A stretch of DNA of 9,544 bases. Origin: Oscillospiraceae bacterium. Its GTDB lineage: Bacteria; Bacillota; Clostridia; Oscillospirales; Oscillospiraceae. The position numbers and the translations under genes were made by a program. The notes beneath the pieces are model-generated. The model saw only the letters and a list, made by a program, of their open reading frames with translations, did no database searches and was not told where the DNA came from. The DNA lies in NCBI GenBank assembly GCA_017521875.1, contig JAFXBH010000033.1:1-9544 (forward strand), in the 5' to 3' direction. Positions 1-7,194 of the stretch are shown one piece after another (position 1 is the stretch's first letter; each line of letters starts with the position of its first letter).

Positions 1-17
1 CAATGTGATTTCCTCCT
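1..17 (-). other. Ribosome binding site and probable start of a gene leaving the window on the left
   Basis: Read on the minus strand, AGGAGG (17-12) is followed by an 8-nt spacer and a TTG at 3-1. The spacing is ideal for a start codon, so either TTG is the start or a start codon lies just beyond the edge. None of the protein is visible, so its function cannot be stated. A good minus-strand promoter lies about 60 bp upstream, which supports a real transcript start for this gene. Confidence 0.55.
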
Positions 18-31
18 ATAGCATAATTCTC

Positions 32-58
32 GTGGCAGTACAAAGGGCGTATTGCCAC
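32..58 (-). other. Hairpin in the 5' leader of the left-edge gene
   Basis: GTGGCAGTAC (32-41) pairs with GTATTGCCAC (49-58) around a 7-nt loop. The stem is 10 pairs, with one G-T (G-U in RNA) pair at 38/52. It lies between the predicted transcription start (about 68) and the ribosome binding site (17-12), so it would be in the 5' untranslated region. It has no T-tract, so it is not a terminator. A role in mRNA stability or translational control is possible but unproven. Confidence 0.4.
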
Positions 59-74
59 ATAGTACATCACACTA

Positions 75-103
75 ATTCTACATTATCAGCACCGGAAAGT
101 CAA
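75..103 (-). promoter_or_regulatory. Sigma-A-type promoter for the left-edge gene
   Basis: On the minus strand TTGACT (103-98) and TAGAAT (80-75) are separated by exactly 17 bp, with five of six consensus matches in each box. Transcription would start near 68 and run left, giving a leader of about 65 nt. Two copies of AATTTACC lie just upstream of the -35 (108-115 and 128-135). Confidence 0.65.
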
Positions 104-107
104 TCAC

Positions 108-135
108 AATTTACCTATAAATCGACGAATTTACC
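108..135. repeat. Direct repeat AATTTACC x2, 20 bp apart, upstream of a promoter
   Basis: AATTTACC occurs at 108-115 and 128-135, 20 bp start to start (about two helical turns), directly upstream of the minus-strand -35 box at 98-103. Such phasing is usual for a transcription activator site. No regulator can be named, and the repeat is short enough to be chance. Confidence 0.35.
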
Positions 136-136
136 G

Positions 137-153
137 ATCCCCCGGGAGGGGAT
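137..153. repeat. GC-rich inverted repeat between lrgB and the left-edge promoter
   Basis: ATCCCC (137-142) and GGGGAT (148-153) form a perfect 6-bp stem around CGGGA. A short T run (153-156) follows on the plus strand. No plus-strand gene is visible that it could terminate, so it may be a second insulator behind the lrg operon or an operator. Its function is unknown. Confidence 0.35.
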
Positions 154-177
154 TTTCGGAAATGTGAACAAGCAAGA

Positions 178-220
178 GCCGCGATTCCAAAATCAGGAAA
201 AATCCTGCTGAAATCGCGGC
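178..220 (-). terminator. Probable terminator after lrgB
   Basis: GCCGCGATT (178-186) pairs with AATCGCGGC (212-220) in a perfect 9-bp stem. Inside it CAGGA (194-198) pairs with TCCTG (203-207) around AAAA. The element starts 7 bp past the lrgB stop codon (228-230). On the minus strand it is followed by TCTTGCTTGTT, only moderately T-rich, so termination may be partial or the structure may protect the 3' end of the mRNA. Confidence 0.55.
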
Positions 221-227
221 AAAATAA

Positions 228-920
228 TTATAATAATTTGCAAACCAGGGGGAAGAGGAATGTGGTAATAATACCTGCAGATACCAGCGACAGACTGCTG
301 ACAGCGCCGGTGAGAGTATCCAGTTCCGTAGCCTTGGAAGTGCCGCCCAGGTGGGAGGAAGTTCCGAAAGCCACGCCCTGGCTGACAGGGTCGCTAAGTC
401 TTAGAATTTTGCACAGGGTGACACCCAGTAAATTACCCAGAATACCGGTGAGAATGATTACCACCAGGGAAAGGGAGGGGACACCGCCGTTTTGTTCCGA
501 CAGTTCCATACCCAAAGCAGAGGTGATGGATTTGGGCAGCAGAGATACGGTGATCTGCCGATCCAGAGAGAACAGTTTGCACAGAAGGAATACCACGACA
601 AGACTGGTTACCGCGCCGGCAAAAATGCCGGTGAGAATGGCGGGCAGATTCTTTTTCAGCGCCTTCAACTGCTGATACAGAGGAACGGCCAAACAGATAG
701 TAGCCGGGGTCAGTAACCAAGACAGTCCGTCCGTGCCTTCTGCATAGGATTGGGGGTCAATGCCTGTCACCAGCAGAACGGTAATCACCAGAACTGCACC
801 AATGAGAATAGGATTACACAAAGCAAGCCGGGTCTTTTTCTGACACCAAAGACCTATGGCAAAAGCAACCAGGGTCAGCGCCACATGGAACAAAGAGAGA
901 GACGAAAGCATTTCAGCCAT
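228..920 (-). CDS. lrgB: LrgB/CidB-family membrane protein
   Basis: A 230-residue, very hydrophobic protein with about six or seven predicted membrane segments. It shows the LrgB family hallmarks: LLPKSIT (127-133) in the central region, then GTSSHLGGTSKATE (186-199), followed by GAVSSLS near the end and a final hydrophobic helix. Length matches the family (about 225-240). Its ATG overlaps the end of lrgA by 8 bp, so the two are translationally coupled and probably form one complex. The pair was named as murein-hydrolase modulators (Staphylococcus LrgAB/CidAB). Homologues in Bacillus (PftAB) and Streptococcus mutans act in pyruvate transport, and the plant PLGG1 fusion moves glycolate/glycerate. 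Here it is the last gene of the GH13 unit, which favours a metabolite-transport role. Family assignment is firm; the substrate is unknown. Confidence 0.92.
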   Translation of the reverse strand: MAEMLSSLSLFHVALTLVAFAIGLWCQKKTRLALCNPILIGAVLVITVLLVTGIDPQSYAEGTDGLSWLLTPATICLAVPLYQQLKALKKNLPAILTGIFAGAVTSLVVVFLLCKLFSLDRQITVSLLPKSITSALGMELSEQNGGVPSLSLVVIILTGILGNLLGVTLCKILRLSDPVSQGVAFGTSSHLGGTSKATELDTLTGAVSSLSLVSAGIITTFLFPLVCKLL

Positions 921-1275
921 TGTCCTTTTCCCCCTTTCGTTTCTGCAGCCATTTGGTTACCAGACCGCTGACAGCAAAGACTGCCAAAGTGGATGCTACC
1001 AGAATGATACAGATCGCCACGGCATCCGGGCCGATTACATCCCAGTATTGCAGCAGTTTGGCAGCAGGCGCCACAAACAGCAACGGAATAATGGAAACAA
1101 GAAAAGAAGAGGCTGCAGATACCTTTTCTTCCTTGACAATGCCGGTGGCCAGTGCCAAAAGCAAAAGCAGCATACCGTATACCGCAGAGGGGACAGGCAG
1201 AGAAATCAGCGCTTGCAGCAATTCTCCCAGAAAGGAAAAAAGCAAAATGATAGCAAATTGCGGGATATATTTCAT
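913..1275 (-). CDS. lrgA: LrgA/CidA-family holin-like membrane protein
   Basis: A 120-residue protein with four hydrophobic segments and a basic C-terminal tail (WLQKRKGEK). The family signature is visible: LGELLQALISLPVPSAVYGM (16-35), then a charged cytoplasmic stretch (VKEEKV), then IIPLLFVAPAAKLLQYWD (62-79). The start at 1275 is preceded by GAGG with 8 nt spacing. The gene follows the small Cys-rich ORF after 28 bp and overlaps lrgB by 8 bp. LrgA-type proteins resemble phage holins in topology and act with LrgB. Some pairs are linked to cell lysis control, others to pyruvate movement. The nearest neighbours here are glucan-metabolism genes, with no lytic enzyme in view, so I favour the transport role as inference. 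Confidence 0.9.
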   Translation of the reverse strand: MKYIPQFAIILLFSFLGELLQALISLPVPSAVYGMLLLLLALATGIVKEEKVSAASSFLVSIIPLLFVAPAAKLLQYWDVIGPDAVAICIILVASTLAVFAVSGLVTKWLQKRKGEKDNG

Positions 1276-1303
1276 ATTGAGTACCTCACGCCGGGATCAA
1301 CCA

Positions 1304-1486
1304 TCAGGTGGCGGCGTTTTCTGTCAGGTTTTGGATTTCTTTAGCAATGGTGCAGTTGGGAACGTGAATACAGGACGCAAAGCAACAATCCACTTCCTGC
1401 AGTTCACTGTCGTCCACCACAACTGCCACCACACGGCTTTGGTCGATATTCCGGCAGTAGCCGGTGAAAAAGTATTCTTTTTCCAT
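1304..1486 (-). CDS. Small cysteine-rich protein of unknown function (60 aa)
   Basis: The 60-residue product begins MEKEYFFTGYCR and has five cysteines: C11, C34, C35, C39 and C45, the last four in DCCFASCIHVPNC. No signal peptide or membrane segment is visible, so it is probably cytoplasmic. The CC-x3-C-x5-C cluster could bind Zn or an Fe-S centre, but I cannot show that. I chose the ATG at 1486 because GGAGG (1500-1496) sits 9 nt upstream. A longer frame from a TTG at 1507 would place the start upstream of that site. The ribosome binding site lies inside the last codons of the GH13 gene, and only 4 bp separate its stop from this ATG, so the two are co-translated. lrgA follows after 28 bp. 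I do not recognise a named family, though I have a loose memory of similar short clostridial proteins. Confidence 0.75.
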   Translation of the reverse strand: MEKEYFFTGYCRNIDQSRVVAVVVDDSELQEVDCCFASCIHVPNCTIAKEIQNLTENAAT

Positions 1487-1490
1487 CTTC

Positions 1491-3290
1491 TTATACCTCC
1501 ACAACACAGTAGCCCATAGGGGCCAGTTTGTTTGTCAGACCGTGGCAGAACAGTACATTCTCGGTAGGGATCTCCCAAGGTTCGTTGCTGCGGTTGATAT
1601 AAACATCCAGCCGCTTACCGTGATAGGCACGGGAGAATCCCAGCCTGCCACCGGCAAATTGGAAGAAGGTAATATCCCCCAGCCGCAGTGCTTCGTGGTT
1701 CTTCCGCAGATCGCCCAATGCTCTGTAGTGGGCCAGTAGATGGTCGTTTACTCTCCCCCAGGGGTAGGTTCTGCGATTGAAGGGGTCTTTGTGTCCCTCC
1801 ATACCCACTTCGTCACCGTAATAGATACTGGGAGCGCCGGGGAGGGTGTATTGCAACAACGATGCAATTTTGAGCAGTTCAGTGGCCAATTCCCGCTGAC
1901 TGGGCGTCAGTTTCCGCTGGGCGTATTCTGCCCGGCTGCCCTCGAAATCGTCTACAAGAGCGGTGAGGATCCGGGGGGTGTCGTGAGAACCCAGCAAATT
2001 CATATTGCAGGACAGCACCTGCGCAGGATAGTTCTCTGCAATGCGCATTACGGTCTCTTTGAACTGCTGACCGTCATCCCAGCCTTTCAGGAAATGCAAA
2101 ATGGCAGTGCGGAAGGGATAGTTCATACAGGAATCCAGTTCCCCGTCGGCAAAATACCGGCGGCGGATGTTATAAGAGATCTTATTGGAAGCATCTTCCC
2201 ACACTTCACCGATCAAAAGAGCGTCAGGTTTGATTTGCCGGATTCTGTTTTTTAGTTCCAGCACAAAACTGTCCGGCAGTTCGTCCACCACATCCAGCCG
2301 GAAACCGTCAGCGCCCAGACCCAGCCAGTGGGCTACCACGGAGTCATCATTACGGATGATGTAATCCAAAAATGCGGGGTCAGTCTTGTTCACCGTAGGC
2401 AAGGTGTCAAAACCCCACCAACTGTTGTACTTGTGGGGATATTCGTAAAATGTGTACCAGGAGCAGAAAGGGGAATCCAAAGAGCGGCAGGCATCCTGAA
2501 AATACACACTGTCTGATCCGGTGTGAGAGTAGACGCCGTCCAGCACCACCCGGATGCCATGCTGATGGGCGGTATTACATAGGCAGCGGAAATCTTCCAA
2601 TGTACCCAGCATTGGATCGGGGGTCTTGTAATCGTAGGTATCATACCGATGGTTGGAGAAACTTTTGCTGATGGGATTTAGGTATAAAATGGTTGTCCCC
2701 AAAGAGGCAATGTAGTCCATTTTATCTGCAATACCCCGGAAATTACCGCCAAAAAAGTCATTATTCCAAACTTTTCCCTGATTGTCCGGCTGCCACGCTA
2801 CTTCTTCGTTCCAGTCTTCATGAAGGGTGTAAGGCAACAGTTTTTCCTGCAAATCTACAGCACCGGATTGATAAAACCGGTCAGGAAATACCTGATAAAT
2901 GATCGCTCCTTTTGCCCAGTCCGGTGTGGTAAACTCCTTGGGTGTGCAGGTGATCTGCCACCGGTCACCGGCTTCCATATTGGTATCATTACCGTACTTA
3001 AATAACCGGAAAGAGTCCTCCGGCTTGTAAATGCGGAAATAGTAGAAATAAAGTCCTGCATCAGCCAGAGAAAAACTGCCGGAGAAAATGTCGTACGCAC
3101 CCTGAACGGATACCTTTTCCATTGGGGCGATTATCTGCCGGGAGCCGTCATCTGCATCCAGAATACACTCTGCCCGAACAGTACCTACAGAGGAGGGAAT
3201 ATGAACCCGTAAAGTGCAGGTCTCCCCCTGTGACAGGGTACCGAATGGCTCTTTAAATATGGATTTTTGGGAATCAAACAAAATTCGCAT
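1491..3290 (-). CDS. GH13 alpha-amylase-family glucan hydrolase (neopullulanase/cyclomaltodextrinase-like)
   Basis: A 599-residue enzyme. Residues 1-120 look like an N-terminal beta-sandwich of the kind found in cyclomaltodextrinases and neopullulanases; the (beta/alpha)8 barrel begins near AIIYQVFPDRF (129-139). All four GH13 regions are present: LDGVYSH (250-256), GFRLDVVDE (329-337) with nucleophile D333, IGEVWED (360-366) with acid/base E362, and LLGSHD (432-437) with D437 as stabiliser. YYGDEVGMEGHKDPFNRR (490-507) is typical of neopullulanase-like members, and a short C-terminal beta domain follows. No signal peptide, so it should act on cytoplasmic alpha-glucan or imported maltodextrin. 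It is not a branching enzyme by motif pattern. The start at 3290 has AGGAG 6 nt upstream. It has its own promoter after the glgA terminator. Exact bond specificity (alpha-1,4, alpha-1,6, cyclodextrin) cannot be read from sequence. Confidence 0.93.
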   Translation of the reverse strand: MRILFDSQKSIFKEPFGTLSQGETCTLRVHIPSSVGTVRAECILDADDGSRQIIAPMEKVSVQGAYDIFSGSFSLADAGLYFYYFRIYKPEDSFRLFKYGNDTNMEAGDRWQITCTPKEFTTPDWAKGAIIYQVFPDRFYQSGAVDLQEKLLPYTLHEDWNEEVAWQPDNQGKVWNNDFFGGNFRGIADKMDYIASLGTTILYLNPISKSFSNHRYDTYDYKTPDPMLGTLEDFRCLCNTAHQHGIRVVLDGVYSHTGSDSVYFQDACRSLDSPFCSWYTFYEYPHKYNSWWGFDTLPTVNKTDPAFLDYIIRNDDSVVAHWLGLGADGFRLDVVDELPDSFVLELKNRIRQIKPDALLIGEVWEDASNKISYNIRRRYFADGELDSCMNYPFRTAILHFLKGWDDGQQFKETVMRIAENYPAQVLSCNMNLLGSHDTPRILTALVDDFEGSRAEYAQRKLTPSQRELATELLKIASLLQYTLPGAPSIYYGDEVGMEGHKDPFNRRTYPWGRVNDHLLAHYRALGDLRKNHEALRLGDITFFQFAGGRLGFSRAYHGKRLDVYINRSNEPWEIPTENVLFCHGLTNKLAPMGYCVVEV

Positions 3291-3319
3291 GGCTTGCTCC
3301 TACCGAAAAAACTATTTAT

Positions 3320-3348
3320 AGAATACGGCAAAATCAGCAAAAGGTCAA
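3320..3348 (-). promoter_or_regulatory. Promoter for the GH13-lrgAB unit
   Basis: On the minus strand TTGACC (3348-3343) and TATTCT (3325-3320) are separated by exactly 17 bp. Transcription would start near 3313, giving a leader of about 20 nt before the ATG at 3290 and its AGGAG site (3301-3297). The -35 box lies within the T-tract side of the glgA terminator, so this unit is separated from glgCDA by a terminator-promoter junction of about 60 bp. Confidence 0.65.
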
Positions 3349-3349
3349 G

Positions 3350-3380
3350 AAAAACCGGAGCATTTTCTGCTCCGGTTTTT
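3350..3380 (-). terminator. Intrinsic terminator of the glgCDA operon
   Basis: AAAAACCGGAGCA (3350-3362) and its perfect complement (3368-3380) form a 13-bp stem with a 5-nt loop, beginning 2 bp past the glgA stop codon (3383-3385). Read on the minus strand the stem ends in TTTTT followed by CTTGACC. The symmetric A/T flanks would let it also stop plus-strand transcription. Confidence 0.9.
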
Positions 3381-3382
3381 GG

Positions 3383-4828
3383 TTATCCGTTTAACATTCT
3401 ATCAAACAATGCCATATACCGACCGGCGGGCTTATCCCAACTGAAATCCTGCTCCATATCGGTTTTCTGCAGCGCCCGGAATTGAACGGGGTCGTTTTTG
3501 TATAGATGGAGACATCGTTTCAGCGCGCCCAGGAAATCGTCGGCGTTGTAACTCTGGAATGTGAATCCCAAACCGCCTTTGCCGTTTTCGTCGGCAGAGG
3601 GAACGGTGTCCTTCAGACCGCCGGTGGCGTGTACCACGGGAACTGTGCCGTACCGCATGGCATTCATCTGGCTTAAGCCGCAAGGCTCACTCTTAGAGGG
3701 CATCAGATAGATGTCACCGCCGGCATAGATCCGGGCGGCCAAACCTAAGTTAAAGGTGATCTTGGCGGACACCCGCTCCGGGAACTCCCGGGCCAAACCT
3801 AAGAAGAAATTCTCGTACTGGGCTTCGCCCGTGCCTAAAATCAACAGTTGACAATCCTCTTCCCACAACAGTTGTCGGGCAATGTGACACAGAAGATCCA
3901 ATCCCTTGTGTCCGGCCAGCCGGGTGACCATCACCATCAGCGGCACATCGGGCCGTACAGGCAGGCCCACTTCCTCCTGCAGTTTTGCTTTACATACCGC
4001 TTTGCCCTCCGCAAGGGTCTCTGCGTTGTAATGACAGGGGATCGCCGGATCAGTTTCCGGATTGAAAGTGTTCACATCAATGCCATTGGTAATACCGGTG
4101 AGTTTGCCCGCGTTACCCGCCAGTACGGAATCCATTCCGTGGGCATAGTAGGGATACATCAGTTCCTTTGCGTAGGTTTCGGAAACGGTGGTTACCAGAT
4201 CAGCAGTTTCAATAGCACCCTTCATGGTGTTCACCATACCGCTCATATCCAACCGCTGCCGGTATTCCCAGGGCAGGGTCAGCACATCGTCAAAGAAATC
4301 ACTGTTTGCCCAGCCCTGATACTCTACATTGTGAATGGTGAACATACACCGGGTGTTGGGGAAGAAGGGGTAATACTGGGATTTCAAAAATACCGGCACA
4401 AGAGAGGTTTGCCAGTCGTTGCACTGAATTACATCGGGGATGAAGTCCAGTGCCACCATGGCATCCAAACAAGCCTTGGAGAAATAAGCATACCGTTCTC
4501 CGTCATCACCGTCACCGTAGATCGCGCCGTCCCGGCCACCAAAATAATACAGACTGTCGATAAAGTAGACCTGCACGCCGTCGGCACGGTTTTTCAGCCG
4601 CCGGATGCCGGCATACTGCTGCCGCCAACCCAAAGCCACCTGGAATTGGACTGCCAGTTCGGTTTCGTATGCAGGATTGTCCAGAATTTTCTTGTAGTAA
4701 GGCAAAAACAGAACGACTTCATTTCCGGGAATCCGGGCCAGCGCAGAGGGCAGTGCCTCCATCACATCACCCAGGCCACCGGACTTGATATAGGGAGCGC
4801 CTTCCGAAGCCAGAATGGCAATTTTCAT
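3383..4828 (-). CDS. glgA: Glycogen synthase (ADP-glucose)
   Basis: A GT5-family glycosyltransferase that adds glucose from ADP-glucose to the non-reducing end of an alpha-1,4-glucan in the cytoplasm. The 481-residue length is normal (about 475-490). The N-terminal Rossmann domain opens MKIAILASEGAPYIKSGGLG, with the ADP-glucose-binding K-x-GGLGDV loop at 15-22. TIHNVEYQG (164-172) is conserved. The C-terminal domain has VTRLAGHKG (301-309, R302/R303 region and K308), then MPSKSEPCGLSQMNAM (376-391) with E381 of the E-x7-E type nucleotide-sugar site, and ATGGLKDTV (401-409). The gene overlaps glgD by 4 bp (ATGA), and GAGGAG lies 7 nt upstream of the ATG, inside glgD. This is the last gene before the terminator, so glgC, glgD and glgA form one operon. 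A branching enzyme and a phosphorylase are not in the window. Confidence 0.97.
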   Translation of the reverse strand: MKIAILASEGAPYIKSGGLGDVMEALPSALARIPGNEVVLFLPYYKKILDNPAYETELAVQFQVALGWRQQYAGIRRLKNRADGVQVYFIDSLYYFGGRDGAIYGDGDDGERYAYFSKACLDAMVALDFIPDVIQCNDWQTSLVPVFLKSQYYPFFPNTRCMFTIHNVEYQGWANSDFFDDVLTLPWEYRQRLDMSGMVNTMKGAIETADLVTTVSETYAKELMYPYYAHGMDSVLAGNAGKLTGITNGIDVNTFNPETDPAIPCHYNAETLAEGKAVCKAKLQEEVGLPVRPDVPLMVMVTRLAGHKGLDLLCHIARQLLWEEDCQLLILGTGEAQYENFFLGLAREFPERVSAKITFNLGLAARIYAGGDIYLMPSKSEPCGLSQMNAMRYGTVPVVHATGGLKDTVPSADENGKGGLGFTFQSYNADDFLGALKRCLHLYKNDPVQFRALQKTDMEQDFSWDKPAGRYMALFDRMLNG

Positions 4829-5937
4829 ACAATTTCTCCTCGTTTGATGATAATGGGCATACTGGCTGTGCCAATGAGTCGGGTGTTGGGATGTACCACC
4901 ACATCCTTGTCCAATATCACATATTTCAGTTCACAGTTTTCACCGACTACGGTGTCATTCATGATCAGGCAGTTTTCAATATTGCAGCCTTCCTGCACAG
5001 TAACTTGACGGAACAAAACACTGTTACGGACATTGCCTTCCAGCATACAGCCGTCGGCTACGATACAGTTATCGATGGCAGAGTTTTCACCGTAGTAACT
5101 GGGCACTCTGTCCCGCACTTTGGTGTATACAGGGTGGTTGTAGTAAAACAGATCGTGGCGGACGTCCTTGTCCAGCAGGGACAGAGAGTTGCGGAAATAC
5201 TCCTGAATGTTCTCATTGAACATAGCAAGGCCTGGGAACTGATAAACATTCACCGTAATTTTACCTGCCTGCCAGGAACCCAGCACCAGATCCCGGTCCA
5301 TGTGGAACAGATTCCGGGCGATGCACTCTTTGATCAGTTTCTTCAGCAGTTGCTTGGACAAGACAAACATATCCATAGAGGCCAGGTATTCTGCCGGAGC
5401 GATATAGTCTACCGCCATATCGGCGATCTCACCGTTTTCATCCAGTTTGATGGCCAGATCCAACTGCTTTGCACCATTGGCAATACCGGCCTTCGTAACC
5501 ACGGTAATATCCTTGCCGCTGACAATATGGGCGTTCAGCACATCGTTCAGATCAATGTTACACAAAATGGCAGAGTCGGCCATAATCACATATTCATCAT
5601 CTGCGCCGTAGTTCAGGAAACCCATAGCATTGTGGATGGTTTCCAGTTTTCCCCGGTAGTTGTGGGAATCAGACATGGCATAGGGAGTCAGGAACTCCAT
5701 GCCGCCTTCTTCCAGTTCCAGACCCCATTCCTCACCGGAGCCGATGTGGTTGATCAGGCTCTGATAATTCTGTCGGGAGATAATGCCAATGTGGCGAATA
5801 CCGGCGTGGGACATATTGGAAAGGTGAAAGTCGATTTGACGGTAACGGCCGCCGAAAGGGATACTACCCATGGTGCGCTTATCGCTGAGACCGCCCATGT
5901 TGGCATCGTTGGCGAAAATAATACCCATTACATTCAT
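4825..5937 (-). CDS. glgD: GlgD, regulatory subunit paralogous to ADP-glucose pyrophosphorylase
   Basis: A 370-residue paralogue of GlgC. The shared fold is clear from IPFGGRYRQIDFHLSN (26-41) and from a C-terminal beta-helix (about 285-365) with hexapeptide-like repeats. The catalytic signature is lost. GlgC has [10 protein letters not shown], where this protein has FANDANMGGLS. GlgC has SGDHIYKMD, where this one has ADSAILCNID. The sugar-phosphate EEKPAKP segment is replaced in the region around YIAPAEYLASMD (178-189). In Firmicutes GlgD forms a mixed tetramer with GlgC and raises its activity while being poor or inactive alone. It starts 14 bp after glgC stops; the strong AAAGGAGGGG ribosome binding site overlaps the glgC stop codon. 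Overlap with glgA is 4 bp. A second in-frame ATG three codons in is a less well-placed start. Confidence 0.95.
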   Translation of the reverse strand: MNVMGIIFANDANMGGLSDKRTMGSIPFGGRYRQIDFHLSNMSHAGIRHIGIISRQNYQSLINHIGSGEEWGLELEEGGMEFLTPYAMSDSHNYRGKLETIHNAMGFLNYGADDEYVIMADSAILCNIDLNDVLNAHIVSGKDITVVTKAGIANGAKQLDLAIKLDENGEIADMAVDYIAPAEYLASMDMFVLSKQLLKKLIKECIARNLFHMDRDLVLGSWQAGKITVNVYQFPGLAMFNENIQEYFRNSLSLLDKDVRHDLFYYNHPVYTKVRDRVPSYYGENSAIDNCIVADGCMLEGNVRNSVLFRQVTVQEGCNIENCLIMNDTVVGENCELKYVILDKDVVVHPNTRLIGTASMPIIIKRGEIV

Positions 5938-5951
5938 AGTATTCCCCTCCT

Positions 5952-7142
5952 TTACAGCATTTCACCGGGCAGAAGCACGGTGTTTTCTTCAATGACAGCG
6001 CCCTTGGAGGCAACGCTGATCTTCTTCTCATCGCCGGCCTTAAAGACACCGCCGACTACGGCGTTGCGGCGAACGGTGGAGTTTTCGCCCAGAATGGCGT
6101 GCCGGACAATAGCGCCGGATTCAATCACAACACCGGGCATCACAACGGAATCTTCCACGATTGCACCTTCACCTACGGTGCAGCCGGTGGAGATCACGCT
6201 GTGGCAAACTGTGCCGTAAATTTCAGAGCCTTCTGCGATGAAGCAGTTAACGGTCTTGGCGTACTGATCAATATAGGAAGAGGGCAGGGCGTTGTTCCGG
6301 GCATAGATCCGGCTGCGTTCGTCACCCCGAATGTTGAATTCGGGATTCTTGCCCAGCAGTTCCATATTGGCTTCCCACAGGGAATCGATAGTACCAACAT
6401 CTTTCCAGTATCCGTCGAAGGGATAGGCCATCATCTTGTGGCCGGCGTTCAGCAGATTGGGAATGATGTTCTTGCCGAAATCGTTGGAAGAATGGGGGTC
6501 GGCTTCGTCAGCCTGCAGGGCCTCCCGCAGCACATTCCAGTTAAATACATAGATGCCCATGGAGGCGTTGGTGGATTTGGGCTTGGCGGGTTTTTCCTCA
6601 AATTCGTATATGGAGTTGTCCGGATTGGTGTTAAGAATACCGAAACGGCTGGCTTCACTCAGGGGCACATTTCTTACAGCGATGGTGCAGGAAGCATTGT
6701 TCTTCTCGTGGTACTCTACCATAGCGTTGTAATCCATTTTATAGATGTGGTCGCCGGAGAGAATGACCACATAATCCGGTTGAAAACGCTCAATAAAATC
6801 AATATTCTGATAAATGGCGTTGGCAGTACCTTTGTACCAACCGCTTTTCTTGTCATGCCGCTCATAGGGGGGCAGGACTTGGGCACAACTGTGGGTCTTG
6901 TTCAGACCCCATGGCTGACCGTTTCCTATGTACTCATTCAGTTCCAAAGGCTGATACTGGGTGAGAATACCTACGGTATCAATGCCGGAATTGACACAGT
7001 TACTCAGGGGAAAGTCGATGATTCTGTATTTGCCGCCGAAGGGGACGGCAGGTTTTGCGGTCATTTCGGTCAAGACCTTCAAACGGCTGCCCTGACCGCC
7101 GGCCAACAACATAGCAATGCAGCGTTTCTTTTGAAAAAGCAT
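5952..7142 (-). CDS. glgC: Glucose-1-phosphate adenylyltransferase, catalytic subunit
   Basis: This enzyme makes ADP-glucose and pyrophosphate from ATP and glucose-1-phosphate, the committed step of bacterial glycogen synthesis. The 396-residue protein has the nucleotide-binding [10 protein letters not shown] (12-21), [15 protein letters not shown] (34-48), [12 protein letters not shown] (102-113), the catalytic Asp in [10 protein letters not shown] (D131), the sugar-phosphate lysine in FEEKPAKP (K184), and GYWKDVGT (244-251). From about 285 onward a left-handed beta-helix region follows. All active-site residues expected from the E. coli enzyme appear present. The ATG at 7142 has AAGGAG (7158-7153) 10 nt upstream. 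It is the first gene of glgCDA. A small hairpin with a short T run lies in its leader. I could not find a convincing promoter for it. Confidence 0.97.
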   Translation of the reverse strand: MLFQKKRCIAMLLAGGQGSRLKVLTEMTAKPAVPFGGKYRIIDFPLSNCVNSGIDTVGILTQYQPLELNEYIGNGQPWGLNKTHSCAQVLPPYERHDKKSGWYKGTANAIYQNIDFIERFQPDYVVILSGDHIYKMDYNAMVEYHEKNNASCTIAVRNVPLSEASRFGILNTNPDNSIYEFEEKPAKPKSTNASMGIYVFNWNVLREALQADEADPHSSNDFGKNIIPNLLNAGHKMMAYPFDGYWKDVGTIDSLWEANMELLGKNPEFNIRGDERSRIYARNNALPSSYIDQYAKTVNCFIAEGSEIYGTVCHSVISTGCTVGEGAIVEDSVVMPGVVIESGAIVRHAILGENSTVRRNAVVGGVFKAGDEKKISVASKGAVIEENTVLLPGEML

Positions 7143-7170
7143 GGTTACAGTTCTCCTTCAATAGTAAGAT

Positions 7171-7194
7171 AAAAGGGGAAAGGCAATATCCCCC
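7171..7194 (-). promoter_or_regulatory. Possible leader hairpin upstream of glgC
   Basis: On the minus strand GGGGGA (7194-7189) can pair with TCCCC (7179-7175) across a 9-nt loop, followed by TTTTATCTT (7174 onward). It lies 33 to 52 bases upstream of the glgC ATG. The stem is only five pairs, so as a terminator it would be weak. It could be a modest attenuator or chance. Confidence 0.25.

Noticed and set aside
1484..1507. Longer form of the Cys-rich protein starting at 1507, seven codons earlier
   Set aside because: GGAGG (1500-1496) lies inside that extension and fits the ATG at 1486 with 9 nt spacing.
3848..7172. Three long plus-strand open frames (3848-5008, 4891-6219, 6099-7172) of 357 to 442 codons
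   Set aside because: They lie antisense to glgA, glgD and glgC, show no family motif and no good ribosome binding site, and their amino-acid make-up (His-, Gln- and Val-rich) is what the complement of these genes would give.
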